Numbered from the stretch's first letter, positions 10,987-20,593 are shown. The stretch: DNA of 64,000 nt from Williamsia phyllosphaerae (GCF_014635305.1 NZ_BMCS01000001.1:2294001-2358000), one strand, 5' to 3'. The notes: generated by a model from the sequence alone, not told the origin. Program-made: numbers and translations.

Positions 10987-12027
10987 TCAGCCGTTCTCGG
11001 TGTGGACGACGGCGCGCAGCAGGACACGGACGGCCTCGACGCGACGTGCGGCCTCGCCGGTCAACGCGTCGAGCGCACACTCGGGGTCGGTCGGCGGGCC
11101 GAGATGGGTGCAACCGCGGGGGCACCCCTCGATCGCGTCCCTCAGGTCGACGAACGTGTTCACCAGGTCGTCGGGCGCGACGTTGGCCAGTCCGAACGAC
11201 CGGATACCAGGGGTGTCGATCACCCATCCGGTCCCGCCGGGTAGCTCCAGGGCCACCGACTGGGTCGAGGTGTGCCGCCCCTTTCCGACCCCCGACACCA
11301 CGCCGACGGCTCGATAGGCATCGGGGACAACGCGATTGACCAGGGTCGACTTGCCCACCCCGGAGTGTCCGATCAGGGCGCTGACGTGGCCGTTCAGCGT
11401 GTCGAAGACCGGGTCGAGGGGATCGTCGCGGCCGGCCACGAGGACGGGCAGCTCGAGATCGACGAACGCCGCGCGGAACTCGTCGGCATCGGCGAGGTCG
11501 GATTTGGTCAGGCACAGGATGGGTTGCAGACCACCGACGTACGCGGCGACGAGCGCGCGCTCGACGAACCCGGTCCGCGGTGGCGGGTCGGCCAGCGCGG
11601 TCACGATCAGCAACTGCGACGCGTTCGCGACGACGACCCGCTCGTAGGGGTCGGTGTCATCGGCGGTGCGCCGCAACACCGTCGAACGCTTCTCCACCTT
11701 GACGATGCGCGCCAGGGTGTCGACGGTGCCGGTCAGATCGCCGACGACCGACACCCGGTCACCGACGACGATGGGGGTCCGCCCGAGTTCACGGGCGCGC
11801 ATGCACACGACCCGGGTCCCCCCGGCCGACGTGCCGTCGGGCCCGTCGAGAACGCATCCCCAGCGCCCCCGGTCGACCGAGACGACCATGCCCTCGAGCG
11901 CGTCGTCGTGGGACGGGCGGGTCTTCGTGCGCGGACGGGTGCCCTTGCCCGGACGTATCCGGACATCGCTCTCGTCGAACTGACGCCCGCTCAGGAGATG
12001 TCCGCCGGGTCCAAAAGAGCCCGCCAC
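10987..12027 (-). CDS. rsgA: Ribosome small-subunit-dependent GTPase RsgA
   Basis: A circularly permuted GTPase that helps mature the 30S subunit. In order: an OB-fold ('[16 protein letters not shown]'), G4 'LCLTKSDL', G1 '[12 protein letters not shown]', G3 'DTPG', and a C-terminal zinc knuckle with Cys-x4-Cys-x-His and a later Cys ('[18 protein letters not shown]'). The start is uncertain. The conserved region begins near '[17 protein letters not shown]', and the nearest good start codon is a GTG at 12027, which overlaps the 3' end of aroA by 37 nt; no Shine-Dalgarno is evident. It probably depends on translational coupling with aroA, its operon partner. Length from 12027 is 346 residues. 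Confidence 0.92.
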   Translation of the reverse strand: MAGSFGPGGHLLSGRQFDESDVRIRPGKGTRPRTKTRPSHDDALEGMVVSVDRGRWGCVLDGPDGTSAGGTRVVCMRARELGRTPIVVGDRVSVVGDLTGTVDTLARIVKVEKRSTVLRRTADDTDPYERVVVANASQLLIVTALADPPPRTGFVERALVAAYVGGLQPILCLTKSDLADADEFRAAFVDLELPVLVAGRDDPLDPVFDTLNGHVSALIGHSGVGKSTLVNRVVPDAYRAVGVVSGVGKGRHTSTQSVALELPGGTGWVIDTPGIRSFGLANVAPDDLVNTFVDLRDAIEGCPRGCTHLGPPTDPECALDALTGEAARRVEAVRVLLRAVVHTENG

Positions 12028-13265
12028 ATCGCGGGGAAGTCGGGCAGGGTCTTGGCGGTGGTGTCGATGTCGTCGACTGAGACGCCGGGGACGCGCAGGC
12101 CGATGATCGCGCCCGCGGTCGCCATGCGGTGGTCGGCGTAGGCGTGCCACGTCCCCGACGACAACGGTGCGGGCACGATGTGCAGCCCGTCGGCGGTCTC
12201 GGTGCACCGGCCGCCGAGCCGGTTGATCTCGGTGCGCAGGGCGACGAGTCGGTCGGTCTCGTGGCCGCGGAGGTGCGCGATGCCCGAGAGCACAGACTCG
12301 GTCTCGGCGAGCGCACAGAGGGCGGCGATGGTCGGGGTGAGCTCGCCGACGTCGTGCAGGTCGGCGCTCAGCCCGCGCAGCGTCTGCGGGCCGGTGATGG
12401 TGAGCACCGAGTCGTCGCGGGTCGCCGTCGCGCCCATCGCGACGAGGATGTCGACGATCTGTGCCCCGGGCTGGGTGGTGTCGGTCGGCCACGACGGCAC
12501 CGACACCGATCCGCCGGTGGCCGCGGCCGCGGCGAGGAACGCCGCCGCGTTGGACAGGTCGGGTTCGATCTGCCGGTCGACCGCGCCGATCGGGCCCGGT
12601 GCGACCCGCCAGGTGTCCGGCTCGGTGTCGTCCACGACGACCCCGGCGGTGCGCAGCATGTCCAGCGTCATCTCGATGTGCGGCTGCGACGGCACCGGTT
12701 CACCGACGTGGTGGACGGTGACGCCCTCGTCGTACCGGGCGGCCGAGAGCAGCAGACCGGAGACGAACTGCGACGACGCGGAGGCGTCGATGGTGACGGC
12801 GCCACCGCGTGCGGATCCGCGCCCGGCGATGGTGAACGGCAGTGCGCCGCCGTCGATCTCGACGCCGAGATCGGTGAGCGCGGTGAGGATCACGTCGACC
12901 GGTCGTGAGCGCATCTGCTCGTCACCGTCGACGGTCACCGCGCCGTGTGCCAGCGCCGCCAGTGGCGGGATGAACCGCATGACCGTCCCGGCGAGCCCGC
13001 AGTCCACGTGTCCACCGGTCAGCTGATGGGGGACGACGCGGACGGTGGTCGGATCGGTCGCGTCGGCAGTGACCTCGGCGCCCATCGCGCGCAACGCGTC
13101 GGCCATCAGGTCGGTGTCGCGGCTGCGCAGGACCCCGCGCAGCGTGGACGGACCGTCGGCCAGCGCGGCGAGGACGAACGCACGATTGGTGATCGACTTC
13201 GATCCCGGCACGGTGACCGTCGCCGAGATCGGTGCGGTCGCCACCGGTGCGTTCCATGAGTTCAC
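11991..13265 (-). CDS. aroA: 3-phosphoshikimate 1-carboxyvinyltransferase (EPSP synthase)
   Basis: The sixth shikimate-pathway enzyme. It joins phosphoenolpyruvate to shikimate-3-phosphate to form EPSP for aromatic amino acids and folate. The protein has 424 residues. '[20 protein letters not shown]' near the N-terminus is the substrate-binding signature; '[17 protein letters not shown]', '[18 protein letters not shown]' and 'LRGHETDRL' follow in the usual order. The GTG at 13265 gives the '[14 protein letters not shown]' opening that aligns with relatives; another GTG at 13292 would add nine residues. It heads the aroA-rsgA operon, as in mycobacteria. Confidence 0.96.
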   Translation of the reverse strand: MNSWNAPVATAPISATVTVPGSKSITNRAFVLAALADGPSTLRGVLRSRDTDLMADALRAMGAEVTADATDPTTVRVVPHQLTGGHVDCGLAGTVMRFIPPLAALAHGAVTVDGDEQMRSRPVDVILTALTDLGVEIDGGALPFTIAGRGSARGGAVTIDASASSQFVSGLLLSAARYDEGVTVHHVGEPVPSQPHIEMTLDMLRTAGVVVDDTEPDTWRVAPGPIGAVDRQIEPDLSNAAAFLAAAAATGGSVSVPSWPTDTTQPGAQIVDILVAMGATATRDDSVLTITGPQTLRGLSADLHDVGELTPTIAALCALAETESVLSGIAHLRGHETDRLVALRTEINRLGGRCTETADGLHIVPAPLSSGTWHAYADHRMATAGAIIGLRVPGVSVDDIDTTAKTLPDFPAMWRALLDPADIS

Positions 13266-13317
13266 GATCCGATTGTCCCACGCGCCGCGCACGGCCCACC
13301 GCTGTCCTCGGGTGCGG

Positions 13318-13713
13318 TCAGGGGTGTTCGCGATCCCCGTAGATCGCGTCGTAGTCGGCTTTGGTCGCCTCTTTGCGCCGCTGCTTGCGCTCGCTGATGA
13401 GATCCGGGTCGAGACCGTTGGTCAGCAACAGGTGTCGGCGGTAGAACGGCGTCAGCGCGATCTGGAAGTAGACGAGTGGGATGAGCAGGATCGCGATCAT
13501 GCAGACGCGGTAGATCAGCGGCGTGGGGATGAAGGAGAAGGCGATCAGGATCGGCAGCAGGGGGAGGACGCCGCGGGTGATGTACCGCCGGGTGTGCCCC
13601 GGACCGACGACATCGTGGAGCACCCACTCGCGCATCGACTCGGGCAGCGGACGACCGCCCAGGTAGCGGAGGAAGCCGACCGGTGTGGGTCGGGTGCGCG
13701 ATTGCGATGACAT
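13318..13713 (-). CDS. DUF5313 membrane protein
   Basis: 131 residues. The N-terminal third is soluble and basic ('[26 protein letters not shown]'), followed by two closely spaced hydrophobic helices (about residues 53-72 and 76-97) and a basic tail ending '[12 protein letters not shown]'. The conserved 'GxRLPxSMREWV' type opening and helix pair are those of the actinobacterial DUF5313 family, of unknown function. The ATG at 13713 is chosen; sequence further upstream in this frame is arginine-rich noise. It lies in the gap between aroA and the next membrane gene on the same strand. Confidence 0.75.
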   Translation of the reverse strand: MSSQSRTRPTPVGFLRYLGGRPLPESMREWVLHDVVGPGHTRRYITRGVLPLLPILIAFSFIPTPLIYRVCMIAILLIPLVYFQIALTPFYRRHLLLTNGLDPDLISERKQRRKEATKADYDAIYGDREHP

Positions 13714-13742
13714 GCGATGACCGTAGTCCTCGTCGCCCCCGG

Positions 13743-14321
13743 TCAGTGTCCGACGACGACCTTCAGCAGCACGATCGCGGCCGCCACCCCGGCGGTGGCG
13801 AGTCCACCGAGCAGCACCCGGAACGATGGCGGGTTCCCGCGGACGCGTTCGATCACCGTGCGGATCATCGCGATCCGGACGACGGTGACGACGCCTGCGG
13901 CCAGTTGGGCCCACCAGGCGGGCAGCACCTCGAGCCAGCCCAGCGCGAGGATGACCGCGGGCAGGGATCCGGACGAGGCGATGGGGACGGCGTCACGGAA
14001 CTCGGTGCGGGCCGCGGACCGGCGCTGCGACTCGCTGTGGTGCCCCGATGCCTCGGGGATGCTCGACGTCGCGACGAACTCGGCGAACACGTGGGCGAGG
14101 AACGTGGTCACGGTGGTCCCGACGACCAGCAGCGCCGCGGTACCGGTCTCGATGGCGTGCTGCGACGTGGCCACGACCGCGGCCAGGGTCAGGATGTTGC
14201 CGTAGACGTAGGCCGACAACCGCGCCGACGCCCGCTCGGCGGTCAGGGGCCCGTCGCGGCGGGCCACCAGGCGCCGATGCAGGCCGGTGAGCGGAGTGCG
14301 GGTGATGCCCCGGGTTGTCAT
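13743..14321 (-). CDS. Integral membrane protein of unknown function
   Basis: 192 residues with about four hydrophobic segments: 'LSAYVYGNILTLAAVVATSQ', 'GTAALLVVGTTVTTFLAHVF', 'AVILALGWLEVLPAWWAQLA' and the C-terminal 'GLATAGVAAAIVLLKVVVGH'. A soluble Ser/Arg-rich loop separates the second and third. No family signature that I can name is visible. The ATG at 14321 is preferred; an in-frame ATG at 14393 would add 24 mostly polar residues. It is divergent from the SRAP gene 78 nt away. Confidence 0.65.
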   Translation of the reverse strand: MTTRGITRTPLTGLHRRLVARRDGPLTAERASARLSAYVYGNILTLAAVVATSQHAIETGTAALLVVGTTVTTFLAHVFAEFVATSSIPEASGHHSESQRRSAARTEFRDAVPIASSGSLPAVILALGWLEVLPAWWAQLAAGVVTVVRIAMIRTVIERVRGNPPSFRVLLGGLATAGVAAAIVLLKVVVGH

Positions 14322-14399
14322 GGCAGGCCATGCTCCCAGATCCCGACGGGGTCGTGGACTCCTCTGGTCGGTGTCGGTGCGCGGTGACAGCATGAACCC

Positions 14400-15212
14400 A
14401 TGTGCGGACGTTATGCGGTCACCACCGATCCGGCCCTGCTGGCCGCCGAACTCGACGCGATAGACGAGGTCATGTCCTCGCCACCGCCGGTCACCGAGTC
14501 GTCGGTCGATTCACCGGACGCCCCGAAGCGTCCCCCGGGCCCGGGGGAGAACTACAACGTGGCACCGACGTCGACGGTCATGAGCGTGGTGCGCAGGCAC
14601 GCCCACGGAATCACCGACGACGACCCCGCCCTGCGGATCCGTGCGATGCGGTGGGGCCTGGTCCCGCCGTGGACCAAGGACATCAAGAAGAGCCCGCTGC
14701 TGTTCAACGCGCGGGCCGAGAGCGTCGCGGAGAAGGCGTCGTTCAAGCAGTCGCTCAAGAGCCGGCGCTGCCTGGTCCCGATGGACGGGTGGTACGAGTG
14801 GCGCAAGGGTGACCCCGGCGCCGACGGCAAGCCCTCGAAGACGCCGTTTTTCATGTCCCCGGAGGACGGGACGCGGCTGTTCATGGCCGGGCTGTGGACG
14901 GTGTGGCGATCGAAGGACACCGACGCGCAGGAGCCGCCGTTGATGAGCTGCACCATCATCACGACCGACGCGGTCGGCGCGATGCGGGACATCCACGACC
15001 GGATGCCGCTCATCATGCCGTCGCAGAACTGGGACGCCTGGCTGGACCCGGATTCGCCCGCGCCCGCGGAACTGCTCGACCCGCCGAGCGCCGAACTGGT
15101 CTCGGCGATCGAGCTGCGCGAGGTGTCCCCGCTGGTCAATCGCGTCGCGAACAACGGCCCGGAGCTGCTCGAGCCGGCGAACCCGCAGCCGCAGCAGGGC
15201 ACTCTGCTCTGA
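14400..15212 (+). CDS. SRAP (SOS response-associated peptidase, YedK/HMCES) family protein
   Basis: 270 residues. The protein begins 'MCGRYAV', so after methionine removal Cys2 is the N-terminal nucleophile that crosslinks abasic sites in single-stranded DNA. Other family residues are seen: Asn in 'YNVAPTS', Glu in 'GWYEWRKG' and His in 'IHDRMPLIM'. The 'WGLVPPW' and 'NARAESVAEKASFKQSL' blocks are typical. The family forms thiazolidine DNA-protein crosslinks that protect abasic sites at replication forks (known for YedK and HMCES). The homologue at this position in M. tuberculosis is Rv3226c. An insertion of about 30 residues (22-50) relative to E. coli YedK is Ser/Pro-rich. No SOS box was found upstream. 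Confidence 0.93.
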   Translation: MCGRYAVTTDPALLAAELDAIDEVMSSPPPVTESSVDSPDAPKRPPGPGENYNVAPTSTVMSVVRRHAHGITDDDPALRIRAMRWGLVPPWTKDIKKSPLLFNARAESVAEKASFKQSLKSRRCLVPMDGWYEWRKGDPGADGKPSKTPFFMSPEDGTRLFMAGLWTVWRSKDTDAQEPPLMSCTIITTDAVGAMRDIHDRMPLIMPSQNWDAWLDPDSPAPAELLDPPSAELVSAIELREVSPLVNRVANNGPELLEPANPQPQQGTLL

Positions 15213-15260
15213 GGGGCGGCGCTCTGACGGGGGGCGGTTTGACGGGGCGGCGGCGTCCGA

Positions 15261-15758
15261 TCAACCGGTGATCGGTGCGACGACCGCCGCGGTGAGCGCA
15301 ATCAGGTCGGTGGGGGACAGTTCGATCTCGAGCCCGCGCCGACCACCGCTGCAGAGCACCCTCGGCCACGTCCGCGCCGAGGAGTCGACGACCGTCGGCA
15401 GCAGTGTGCGTTGACCGATCGGTGAGACGCCGCCGAGCACGTACCCGGTGCTGCGCTGTACGTCGTCGGGTTTCGCCATCTCCGCCTTCGACACCCCCAG
15501 CGCCGCGGCCGCGGCCTTGAGGGACAAACGCTGCGGGACCGGGATCACCGCCACGGCGAGGCCGGTCGTGCCCGCGCCGGGCACGCTGATCACCAGCGTC
15601 TTGAACACCTGTCCGGCCTCGACGCCGAGGCTCTCGGCCAGCTGGTCGACGGCCTCGTCGCCGAACGATCCGGCACGGGGGTCACTGCGATACCGGTGCA
15701 CGGTGTGGCTCACCCCGGCCCGGTCCAGGGCCGTGATGGCCGGGGTCGCCGCAGCCAT
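15261..15758 (-). CDS. ybaK: YbaK/EbsC-type aminoacyl-tRNA deacylase
   Basis: 165 residues covering a complete YbaK domain, a trans-editing enzyme fold that hydrolyses mischarged Cys-tRNA(Pro) or related species. Motifs: '[10 protein letters not shown]' with the catalytic Lys, '[18 protein letters not shown]', '[21 protein letters not shown]' and '[19 protein letters not shown]'. The ATG at 15758 fits the family length; sequence further upstream in this frame belongs to the sigH promoter region. It converges on the SRAP gene and is divergent from sigH. M. tuberculosis carries only YbaK-like fragments in this area (Rv3224A/B, from memory), whereas this copy is intact. Confidence 0.9.
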   Translation of the reverse strand: MAAATPAITALDRAGVSHTVHRYRSDPRAGSFGDEAVDQLAESLGVEAGQVFKTLVISVPGAGTTGLAVAVIPVPQRLSLKAAAAALGVSKAEMAKPDDVQRSTGYVLGGVSPIGQRTLLPTVVDSSARTWPRVLCSGGRRGLEIELSPTDLIALTAAVVAPITG

Positions 15759-15909
15759 CAGGCGAGGCCACGTGCGGCGCGGATGTCCGGTCTCATCGGT
15801 CGAGGTTACGTCGGTTCCCGGGGTGGTCGCGAGACGTTTTCCCAGGTGCGCGGGGCTGCCGTCTCCGCCTCTCGACATTGCGCTCCGGCCGGGCCGAAAT
15901 CCGACGGAC

Positions 15910-15935
15910 GGAACAATCCCACGAACCCCGCTGTT
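15910..15935 (+). promoter_or_regulatory. SigH/SigR-type promoter of sigH (autoregulation)
   Basis: GGAAC at 15910-15914 and GTT at 15933-15935 are separated by exactly 18 nt. This matches the SigR/SigH consensus GGAAT/C-N18-GTT. It lies 206 nt before the GTG start of sigH on the same strand and so is likely the autoregulated oxidative-stress promoter. Confidence 0.75.
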
Positions 15936-16140
15936 GGACCCGGACAGATCAGATGGCATGTCGCCACCGAAGAAGGCAGTAGGGAGTGTGAAGTCGATGG
16001 CAGTCCTCACGCCGGACCGGCCGCAGGTCAGGTCGGCGTCGTCGAGACCGACGCTGATGTATGTGGAACCGCCGACATCGGTAGTCTTGGACGAGCGACG
16101 CGGGTCCGACACAGCGTCGATTCGACCTGAAGGGACCGTG

Positions 16141-16800
16141 GTGACCCAATCCGAGCCGACGGCCGACGCCTCCGAGTCCGCCTCCACGGAGACCGCCGCG
16201 GAACGGGGTGAGCGCTTCGAGCGCGACGCCCTGCCGCTGCTGGACCAGATGTACGGTGCCGCGCTGCGCATGACGCGCAACCCACCCGACGCCGAGGACC
16301 TCGTCCAGGAGACCTACGTCAAGGCCTTCTCCGCGTTCCACTCGTTCAAGGCGGGTACGAACCTGAAGGCCTGGCTGTACCGGATCCTGACGAACACCTA
16401 CATCAACGGGTACCGCAAGCGGCAGCGTCAACCCGCGCAGTACCCGACCGACGAGATCAGTGACTGGCAGCTCGCCGCCACCGCCGAGCACACGTCGACC
16501 GGTCTGCGTTCGGCGGAGATCGAGGCGCTCGACGCGCTGCCCGACGACGACATCAAGAACGCGCTGCAGGAACTGCCCGAGGACTTCCGGATGGCTGTGT
16601 ACTACGCCGACGTGGAGGGCCTGCCCTACAAGGAGATCGCCGAGATCATGGACACCCCGATCGGAACGGTGATGTCTCGACTGCACCGCGGCCGCAAGCA
16701 ACTCCGCGGCCTGCTGGCCGGCGTCGCCACCGAGCGCGGGTTCAACCGCGCCGGCCGGGCCGACGACGCATCTGAGACGACGGCGCAGGTGACCCGATGA
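16141..16800 (+). CDS. sigH: ECF sigma factor SigH (SigR orthologue)
   Basis: Group 4 sigma factor for thiol-oxidative and heat stress. 219 residues from the GTG at 16141, with GAAGGGA 5 nt upstream. Region 2 ('[20 protein letters not shown]', '[20 protein letters not shown]') and region 4 ('[20 protein letters not shown]', '[20 protein letters not shown]') are almost identical to mycobacterial SigH. It overlaps rshA by 4 nt (ATGA), the usual sigma/anti-sigma coupling. The frame stays open upstream past ATGs at 15958 and 15997, just after the predicted start of the SigH-type promoter. An N-terminally extended isoform of up to 61 extra residues, as reported for Streptomyces SigR, is therefore possible. 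Confidence 0.96.
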   Translation: MTQSEPTADASESASTETAAERGERFERDALPLLDQMYGAALRMTRNPPDAEDLVQETYVKAFSAFHSFKAGTNLKAWLYRILTNTYINGYRKRQRQPAQYPTDEISDWQLAATAEHTSTGLRSAEIEALDALPDDDIKNALQELPEDFRMAVYYADVEGLPYKEIAEIMDTPIGTVMSRLHRGRKQLRGLLAGVATERGFNRAGRADDASETTAQVTR

Positions 16801-17105
16801 CCGAACAACGCGACACCACACAGTCCGACCTGGAGTCGGCGGAGTTCGAGCAGCTCGACTGCTCGGCGGTCATCGCCGACGTCTGGCTCCTGCTGGACAA
16901 CGAGTGCGACCCGAACGTGCGTGAACGACTCCAGTCGCACATGAACTCCTGCCACAGCTGCCTCGAGCACTACGGCATCGAGGCGCAGCTCAAGAGCTTG
17001 ATCAACCGCAAGTGCGGTGGCGACCAGGCGCCCGACGGGTTGCGGCAGCGACTGACCGTCGAGATCCGTCAGACGGTCATCGGGCACACGCACAGCGACA
17101 GCTAG
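16797..17105 (+). CDS. rshA: Redox-sensing anti-sigma factor RshA (RsrA family)
   Basis: 102 residues. It carries the zinc anti-sigma (ZAS) motif His48-x3-Cys52-x2-Cys55, with further Cys at 22 and 37. In this family reduced protein holds SigH inactive; disulfide formation expels zinc and frees SigH. Its start overlaps the sigH stop (ATGA), so the pair is translationally coupled and made in balance. The core '[22 protein letters not shown]' region is highly conserved. There is no membrane segment, as expected for the cytoplasmic class. Confidence 0.95.
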   Translation: MTEQRDTTQSDLESAEFEQLDCSAVIADVWLLLDNECDPNVRERLQSHMNSCHSCLEHYGIEAQLKSLINRKCGGDQAPDGLRQRLTVEIRQTVIGHTHSDS

Positions 17106-17132
17106 CCTGCCGGCACGGACCCCGCAGACAGC

Positions 17133-17174
17133 ATCAGGGCCGGATCTCACCGATTGGTGTGGTCCGGCCCTGAT
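17133..17174. terminator. Terminator between sigH-rshA and bL37
   Basis: A perfect 12-bp inverted repeat (17133-17144 with 17163-17174) with an 18-nt loop lies between the convergent rshA and bL37 genes. It is suited to termination in both directions. Confidence 0.7.
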
Positions 17175-17205
17175 CGTGTGGTGTCCCGTGTGGGGGATGC
17201 ACCAC

Positions 17206-17280
17206 TCAAGCGTTGGGGCGCTTGCCGTGGTTGGCGGCATTCTTCTTACGAGCGCGCTTCTTGCGTCCACGCTTTCCCAT
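17206..17280 (-). CDS. 50S ribosomal protein bL37 (24 residues)
   Basis: A very short gene that automated finders easily miss. The product has 24 residues: 'MGKRGRKKRARKKN' followed by 'AANHGKRPNA'. This matches the actinobacterial ribosomal protein bL37 seen in mycobacterial 50S structures. The ATG at 17280 has a strong Shine-Dalgarno (GGAAGGAG) 8 nt upstream. Composition is almost wholly basic, as expected for a peptide buried in rRNA. It converges on rshA across a shared terminator and lies upstream of nothing on its own strand, so it is probably monocistronic. Confidence 0.88.
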   Translation of the reverse strand: MGKRGRKKRARKKNAANHGKRPNA

Positions 17281-17391
17281 GGTGTTCTCCTTCCGGTGCG
17301 CTGCGACATCTACTTCGCACAGGTCGTCCATTGTTCCACGAGTCGCCACCAGGTCCACAATCCGTGATCACCGACCCGGTCCCGCGGCACC

Positions 17392-18603
17392 TCAGCCTCC
17401 TGCGTGCGCACCGAGTTCGTAGCGGGCGATGGTGCGCTTGTGCACCTCGTCGGGACCGTCGGCCAGGCGCAGCGTCCGCAGGTGCGCGTACATCTGAGCC
17501 AGCGGGAAGTCGTCGGAGACGCCTGCCCCGCCGTGGACCTGGATGGCGCGGTCGATGATCCGCAGCGCCATCGCGGGCGCGGCCACCTTGATCGCCGCGA
17601 TCTCGATGCGGGCGCCCTTGTTGCCGACGGTGTCCATCAGCCACGCCGCCTTCATCGTCAGCAGTCGGGCCATCTCGATGTCGATGCGTGACTCGGCGAT
17701 CCAGTCGGCGATGTTCGACTGCGCGGCGATCGGCTTGCCGAAGGCGGAGCGGGTCGACGCGCGCACGCACATCAGGTCGAGGGCGCGCTCGGCCATGCCG
17801 ATCGCACGCATGCAGTGGTGGATACGGCCCGGGCCGAGGCGGGCCTGGGCGATCATGAACCCCTTCCCTACGCCGGCGAGCACGTCCTCACGCGGCACCC
17901 GCACGTCCTCGAAGAGGATTTCCGCATGGCCTTCGCGGTCCTGGTATCCGAAGACGGGCAGACCGCGCACCACCGTCACGCCGGGCGCGTCGATCGGGAC
18001 GACCATCATCGACTGCTGCGAGTGGGTCGAGGCCTCGGGATCGGTCTTGCCCATCACGATCAGCACGCGGCAGTTGGGGTGCAACGCGTTCGACGTCCAC
18101 CACTTGCGGCCGTTGAGCACGAAGTGGTCACCGTCGGCGAGCATCGTCATCTCGATGTTCGTGGCGTCCGAACTCGCCACAGCCGGTTCGGTCATCGCGA
18201 ACGCGGAGCGGATTGTTCCCTCGAGAAGCGGTGCGAGCCAACGCTTCTTGTGTTCCTCGGAGCCGAACTGTGTGAAGACCTCCATGTTCCCGGTGTCGGG
18301 GGCCGAACAGTTGCAGGCCTCGGGCGCGAGGACCGGACTGCGTCCCATGATCTCGGCCAGCGGCGCGTACTCCGCGTTCGTCAGACCCGCGCCGTACCGG
18401 TCGTCGGGATGGAAGAGGTTCCAGAGTCCCTGCGACTTCGCCTCGGCCTTGAGCTCGGCGACCACGGGTGCATCGAAGTGCGGATCGCCCGACTCGCGCA
18501 TCTGCTGCGCGTAGACGGCCTCGGCCGGGTAGATGTGGGAATCCATGAACGCGAGCAGTCGTGTCCGTAGTTCCTCGCAGCGCTCGCTGTAACCGAAATC
18601 CAT
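17392..18603 (-). CDS. Acyl-CoA dehydrogenase (ACAD10/11-like)
   Basis: A 403-residue FAD flavoprotein for alpha,beta-dehydrogenation of an acyl-CoA. N-terminal helical domain, then '[19 protein letters not shown]' and '[20 protein letters not shown]' in the middle beta domain, then '[20 protein letters not shown]' and '[20 protein letters not shown]' in the C-terminal helices. Near the end '[16 protein letters not shown]' is the ACAD10/11-type version of the active-site loop, with Asp where medium-chain enzymes have the catalytic Glu. No electron-transfer flavoprotein or other beta-oxidation gene is adjacent, so the substrate is unknown. The start ATG is at 18603. Confidence 0.9.
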   Translation of the reverse strand: MDFGYSERCEELRTRLLAFMDSHIYPAEAVYAQQMRESGDPHFDAPVVAELKAEAKSQGLWNLFHPDDRYGAGLTNAEYAPLAEIMGRSPVLAPEACNCSAPDTGNMEVFTQFGSEEHKKRWLAPLLEGTIRSAFAMTEPAVASSDATNIEMTMLADGDHFVLNGRKWWTSNALHPNCRVLIVMGKTDPEASTHSQQSMMVVPIDAPGVTVVRGLPVFGYQDREGHAEILFEDVRVPREDVLAGVGKGFMIAQARLGPGRIHHCMRAIGMAERALDLMCVRASTRSAFGKPIAAQSNIADWIAESRIDIEMARLLTMKAAWLMDTVGNKGARIEIAAIKVAAPAMALRIIDRAIQVHGGAGVSDDFPLAQMYAHLRTLRLADGPDEVHKRTIARYELGAHAGG

Positions 18604-18780
18604 GTCCTGATCCTCACTGTCGACGTCCTCATCCGAGTGTGGACCGCGGATGCGTCGGGGGCGGGCACCGGGTCACCCGATGTCGGTGTCGACACGCATC
18701 GGAACGCGGCGATCATCTGCGATAGGTTGTCCTCGACAAGATGCCCCGGTGGCATCGACGTGCGTCTGGTGGAGGTCGAC

Positions 18781-18996
18781 ATGGCAGAAGAAGTCATCGC
18801 GGAGATCGTGGCAAGCGTCCTCGAGGTCATCGTCACCCCCGGCCAGACCATCGAGGCGGGGGACACCATCGTGTTGCTCGAGTCGATGAAGATGGAGATC
18901 CCGGTCCTCGCCGAGGAATCCGGGACCGTCGGCGAGGTCAAGGTCGCCGTCGGTGACGTGATCCAGGCGGGCGACCTCATCGCCACCATCGACTGA
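18781..18996 (+). CDS. Biotin/lipoyl attachment domain protein (TB7.3-like)
   Basis: A stand-alone 71-residue biotinyl domain. The acceptor motif 'ESMKMEIP' places the biotinylated Lys at residue 37. The flanking 'VTPGQTIEAGDTIVLL' and 'VKVAVGDVIQAGDLIATID' form the two halves of the barrel. It resembles M. tuberculosis Rv3221c (TB7.3), which also sits between rshA and pdtaS. It may carry carboxyl groups for a separately encoded acyl-CoA carboxylase; the partner is unknown. GGAGG lies just upstream of the ATG at 18781. Longer upstream starts are not needed. Confidence 0.93.
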   Translation: MAEEVIAEIVASVLEVIVTPGQTIEAGDTIVLLESMKMEIPVLAEESGTVGEVKVAVGDVIQAGDLIATID

Positions 18997-19035
18997 CGTC
19001 TTGTCCGGCGTCCACCTGTTCCACGGCAGCTGACC

Positions 19036-20520
19036 GTGTCGACACTGACCGACCTGCTCGCCGAACACACCGATCTCTCCGGAGCGGTCGCGGGCCATCT
19101 GCAGCGGGTCGTCGCCGAGTGGCAGCTGATGGCGGATCTCTCCTTCGCCGACCTGCTCATGTACGTCGCCACCGATTCCGATCGGTTGATCTGCGTGGCC
19201 CAGTGTCGGCCCAACACCTCGCCCACCGTGTTCCCGGCCGACCAGGTCGGTCGACTCGTGATCGAGGACGACGACGCCTCGCCGGACTCCAATCCGCAGG
19301 TGCGCAGGGCTTTCACCAGCGGCCGCATCCTGCGCGAAGAGGACCCGACGTGGCTGGGGCCCATCGCGATCCGACGCGAGGCGGTCCCGGTGCGTTTCGA
19401 CGGTGTCGTCGTCGCGGTGGTCAGTCGCACCGCCAACCTGGCCCAGCTGCGCATGCCGTCGCCGATGGAACTGGCCTATCAGGACTGCGCGCACGATCTC
19501 TGCCAGATGATGTCGGACGGGACGTTCCCGCAGTACGAGGGCAACCCGCGCGGACTGTCCACGCCGCGTGCCGGAGACGGGTTCATCCGCCTCGACGACG
19601 CCGGGATCGTGGCGTTCGCGAGTCCCAACGCGCTCTCGGCCGTGCACCGCATGGGCTGGACCGCCGAGCTCACCGGCAACGAACTGACCGCGGTCCTCTC
19701 GGAGTTGCTGACCGATCGGTTCGAGGCCGACGACGCGGTGTTCATGATTTCCGAGGCGGTGGCGGGGCGGTCCGGGATGCGGGTCGAGGCCGACGCCAGA
19801 CGGGCCTCGGTGCTCATCCGCGCGGTCCCGCTCCGACCGCGTGGCCAGCGATCCGGCGCCGCGGTCCTGCTGCGTGACGTCACCGAGGTCAAACGACGTG
19901 ACCGTGCGCTGATCAGCAAAGACGCCACCATCCGGGAGATACACCACCGGGTGAAGAACAACCTGCAGAGTGTGTCGGCGCTGCTGCGTCTGCAGGCGCG
20001 GCGGACCGAGAACCCCGAGGCCCGCGGTGCGCTGACCGAGGCGGTGCGTCGCGTCGCCGCGATCGCGCTGGTGCACGAACTGCTCTCCGGCAGCGTCGAC
20101 GAGGAGGTCGATCTCGACGTCGTCGTCGATCAGTTGGTGCCGGTGATGGCCGACGTGGCCTCCGGCGACAGCAACGCCGTGGTCCGTCGGGGCGGCACCC
20201 TGGGGGTGCTGCCGTCCGACCTGGCCATGCCGATGGTGATGGTGCTGACCGAACTGATCCAGAACGCGGTCGAGCACGGGTTCACCTCGGACGCGCAGGG
20301 TGAGGTCGTGATCAAGGCCGACCGCAACACGCGGCGGCTCGTGGTCACCGTCGCCGACAACGGGGTGGGTCTGCCCGCGGGTTTCGACATCCGCGCGTCC
20401 GAACGACTCGGACTGCAGATCGTGCACACCCTGGTGAGCATCGAGCTCGGCGGCAGCCTCGAGCTGACCGCGGGCAGCGACGGCGGGACCGACGCGATCC
20501 TCACCGTCCCGCTGCGCTGA
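19036..20520 (+). CDS. pdtaS: Sensor histidine kinase PdtaS
   Basis: 494 residues, soluble, no membrane segment. N-terminal GAF-like domain (about 10-145), then a PAS-like domain (about 165-290), then a HisKA_2 phospho-acceptor 'IREIHHRVKNNLQSVSALL' with His303-His304, and an HATPase domain ('LTELIQNAVEHGF', 'VADNGVGLPAGFD', 'RLGLQIVHTL'). In mycobacteria PdtaS phosphorylates the antiterminator PdtaR, which binds RNA through an ANTAR domain; pdtaR is not in the window. The GTG start is at 19036, 39 nt after the biotinyl-domain gene, so co-transcription is likely. It converges on whiB1 across a hairpin terminator. Confidence 0.95.
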   Translation: MSTLTDLLAEHTDLSGAVAGHLQRVVAEWQLMADLSFADLLMYVATDSDRLICVAQCRPNTSPTVFPADQVGRLVIEDDDASPDSNPQVRRAFTSGRILREEDPTWLGPIAIRREAVPVRFDGVVVAVVSRTANLAQLRMPSPMELAYQDCAHDLCQMMSDGTFPQYEGNPRGLSTPRAGDGFIRLDDAGIVAFASPNALSAVHRMGWTAELTGNELTAVLSELLTDRFEADDAVFMISEAVAGRSGMRVEADARRASVLIRAVPLRPRGQRSGAAVLLRDVTEVKRRDRALISKDATIREIHHRVKNNLQSVSALLRLQARRTENPEARGALTEAVRRVAAIALVHELLSGSVDEEVDLDVVVDQLVPVMADVASGDSNAVVRRGGTLGVLPSDLAMPMVMVLTELIQNAVEHGFTSDAQGEVVIKADRNTRRLVVTVADNGVGLPAGFDIRASERLGLQIVHTLVSIELGGSLELTAGSDGGTDAILTVPLR

Positions 20521-20550
20521 GCCGGCCGGGCTCGGTACCGCTGACAGCAA

Positions 20551-20577
20551 AGAACCCGGCGGGATCCGCCGGGCTCT
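20551..20577. terminator. Terminator shared by pdtaS and whiB1
   Basis: A 12-bp stem with a GAT loop (20551-20562 with 20566-20577, one mismatch). On the minus strand, after whiB1, it is followed by TTTGCTGTC. It lies between convergent genes. Confidence 0.75.
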
Positions 20578-20593
20578 CCGATGTGGCTGTGTG

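Noticed and set aside
15213..15260. G-rich direct repeats (GACGGGG...) between the SRAP and ybaK genes.
   Set aside because: Two imperfect copies without inversion or fixed period; probably base composition.
16141..17105. sigH-rshA as sigE with its anti-sigma factor.
   Set aside because: Region 2 and 4 sequences and the cytoplasmic zinc anti-sigma partner are those of SigH/RshA.
18701..18728. GGAAC-N20-GTT upstream of the biotinyl-domain gene as a SigH promoter.
   Set aside because: The spacer is two nt longer than the consensus and the region also fits a plain SigA -10; too weak to annotate.
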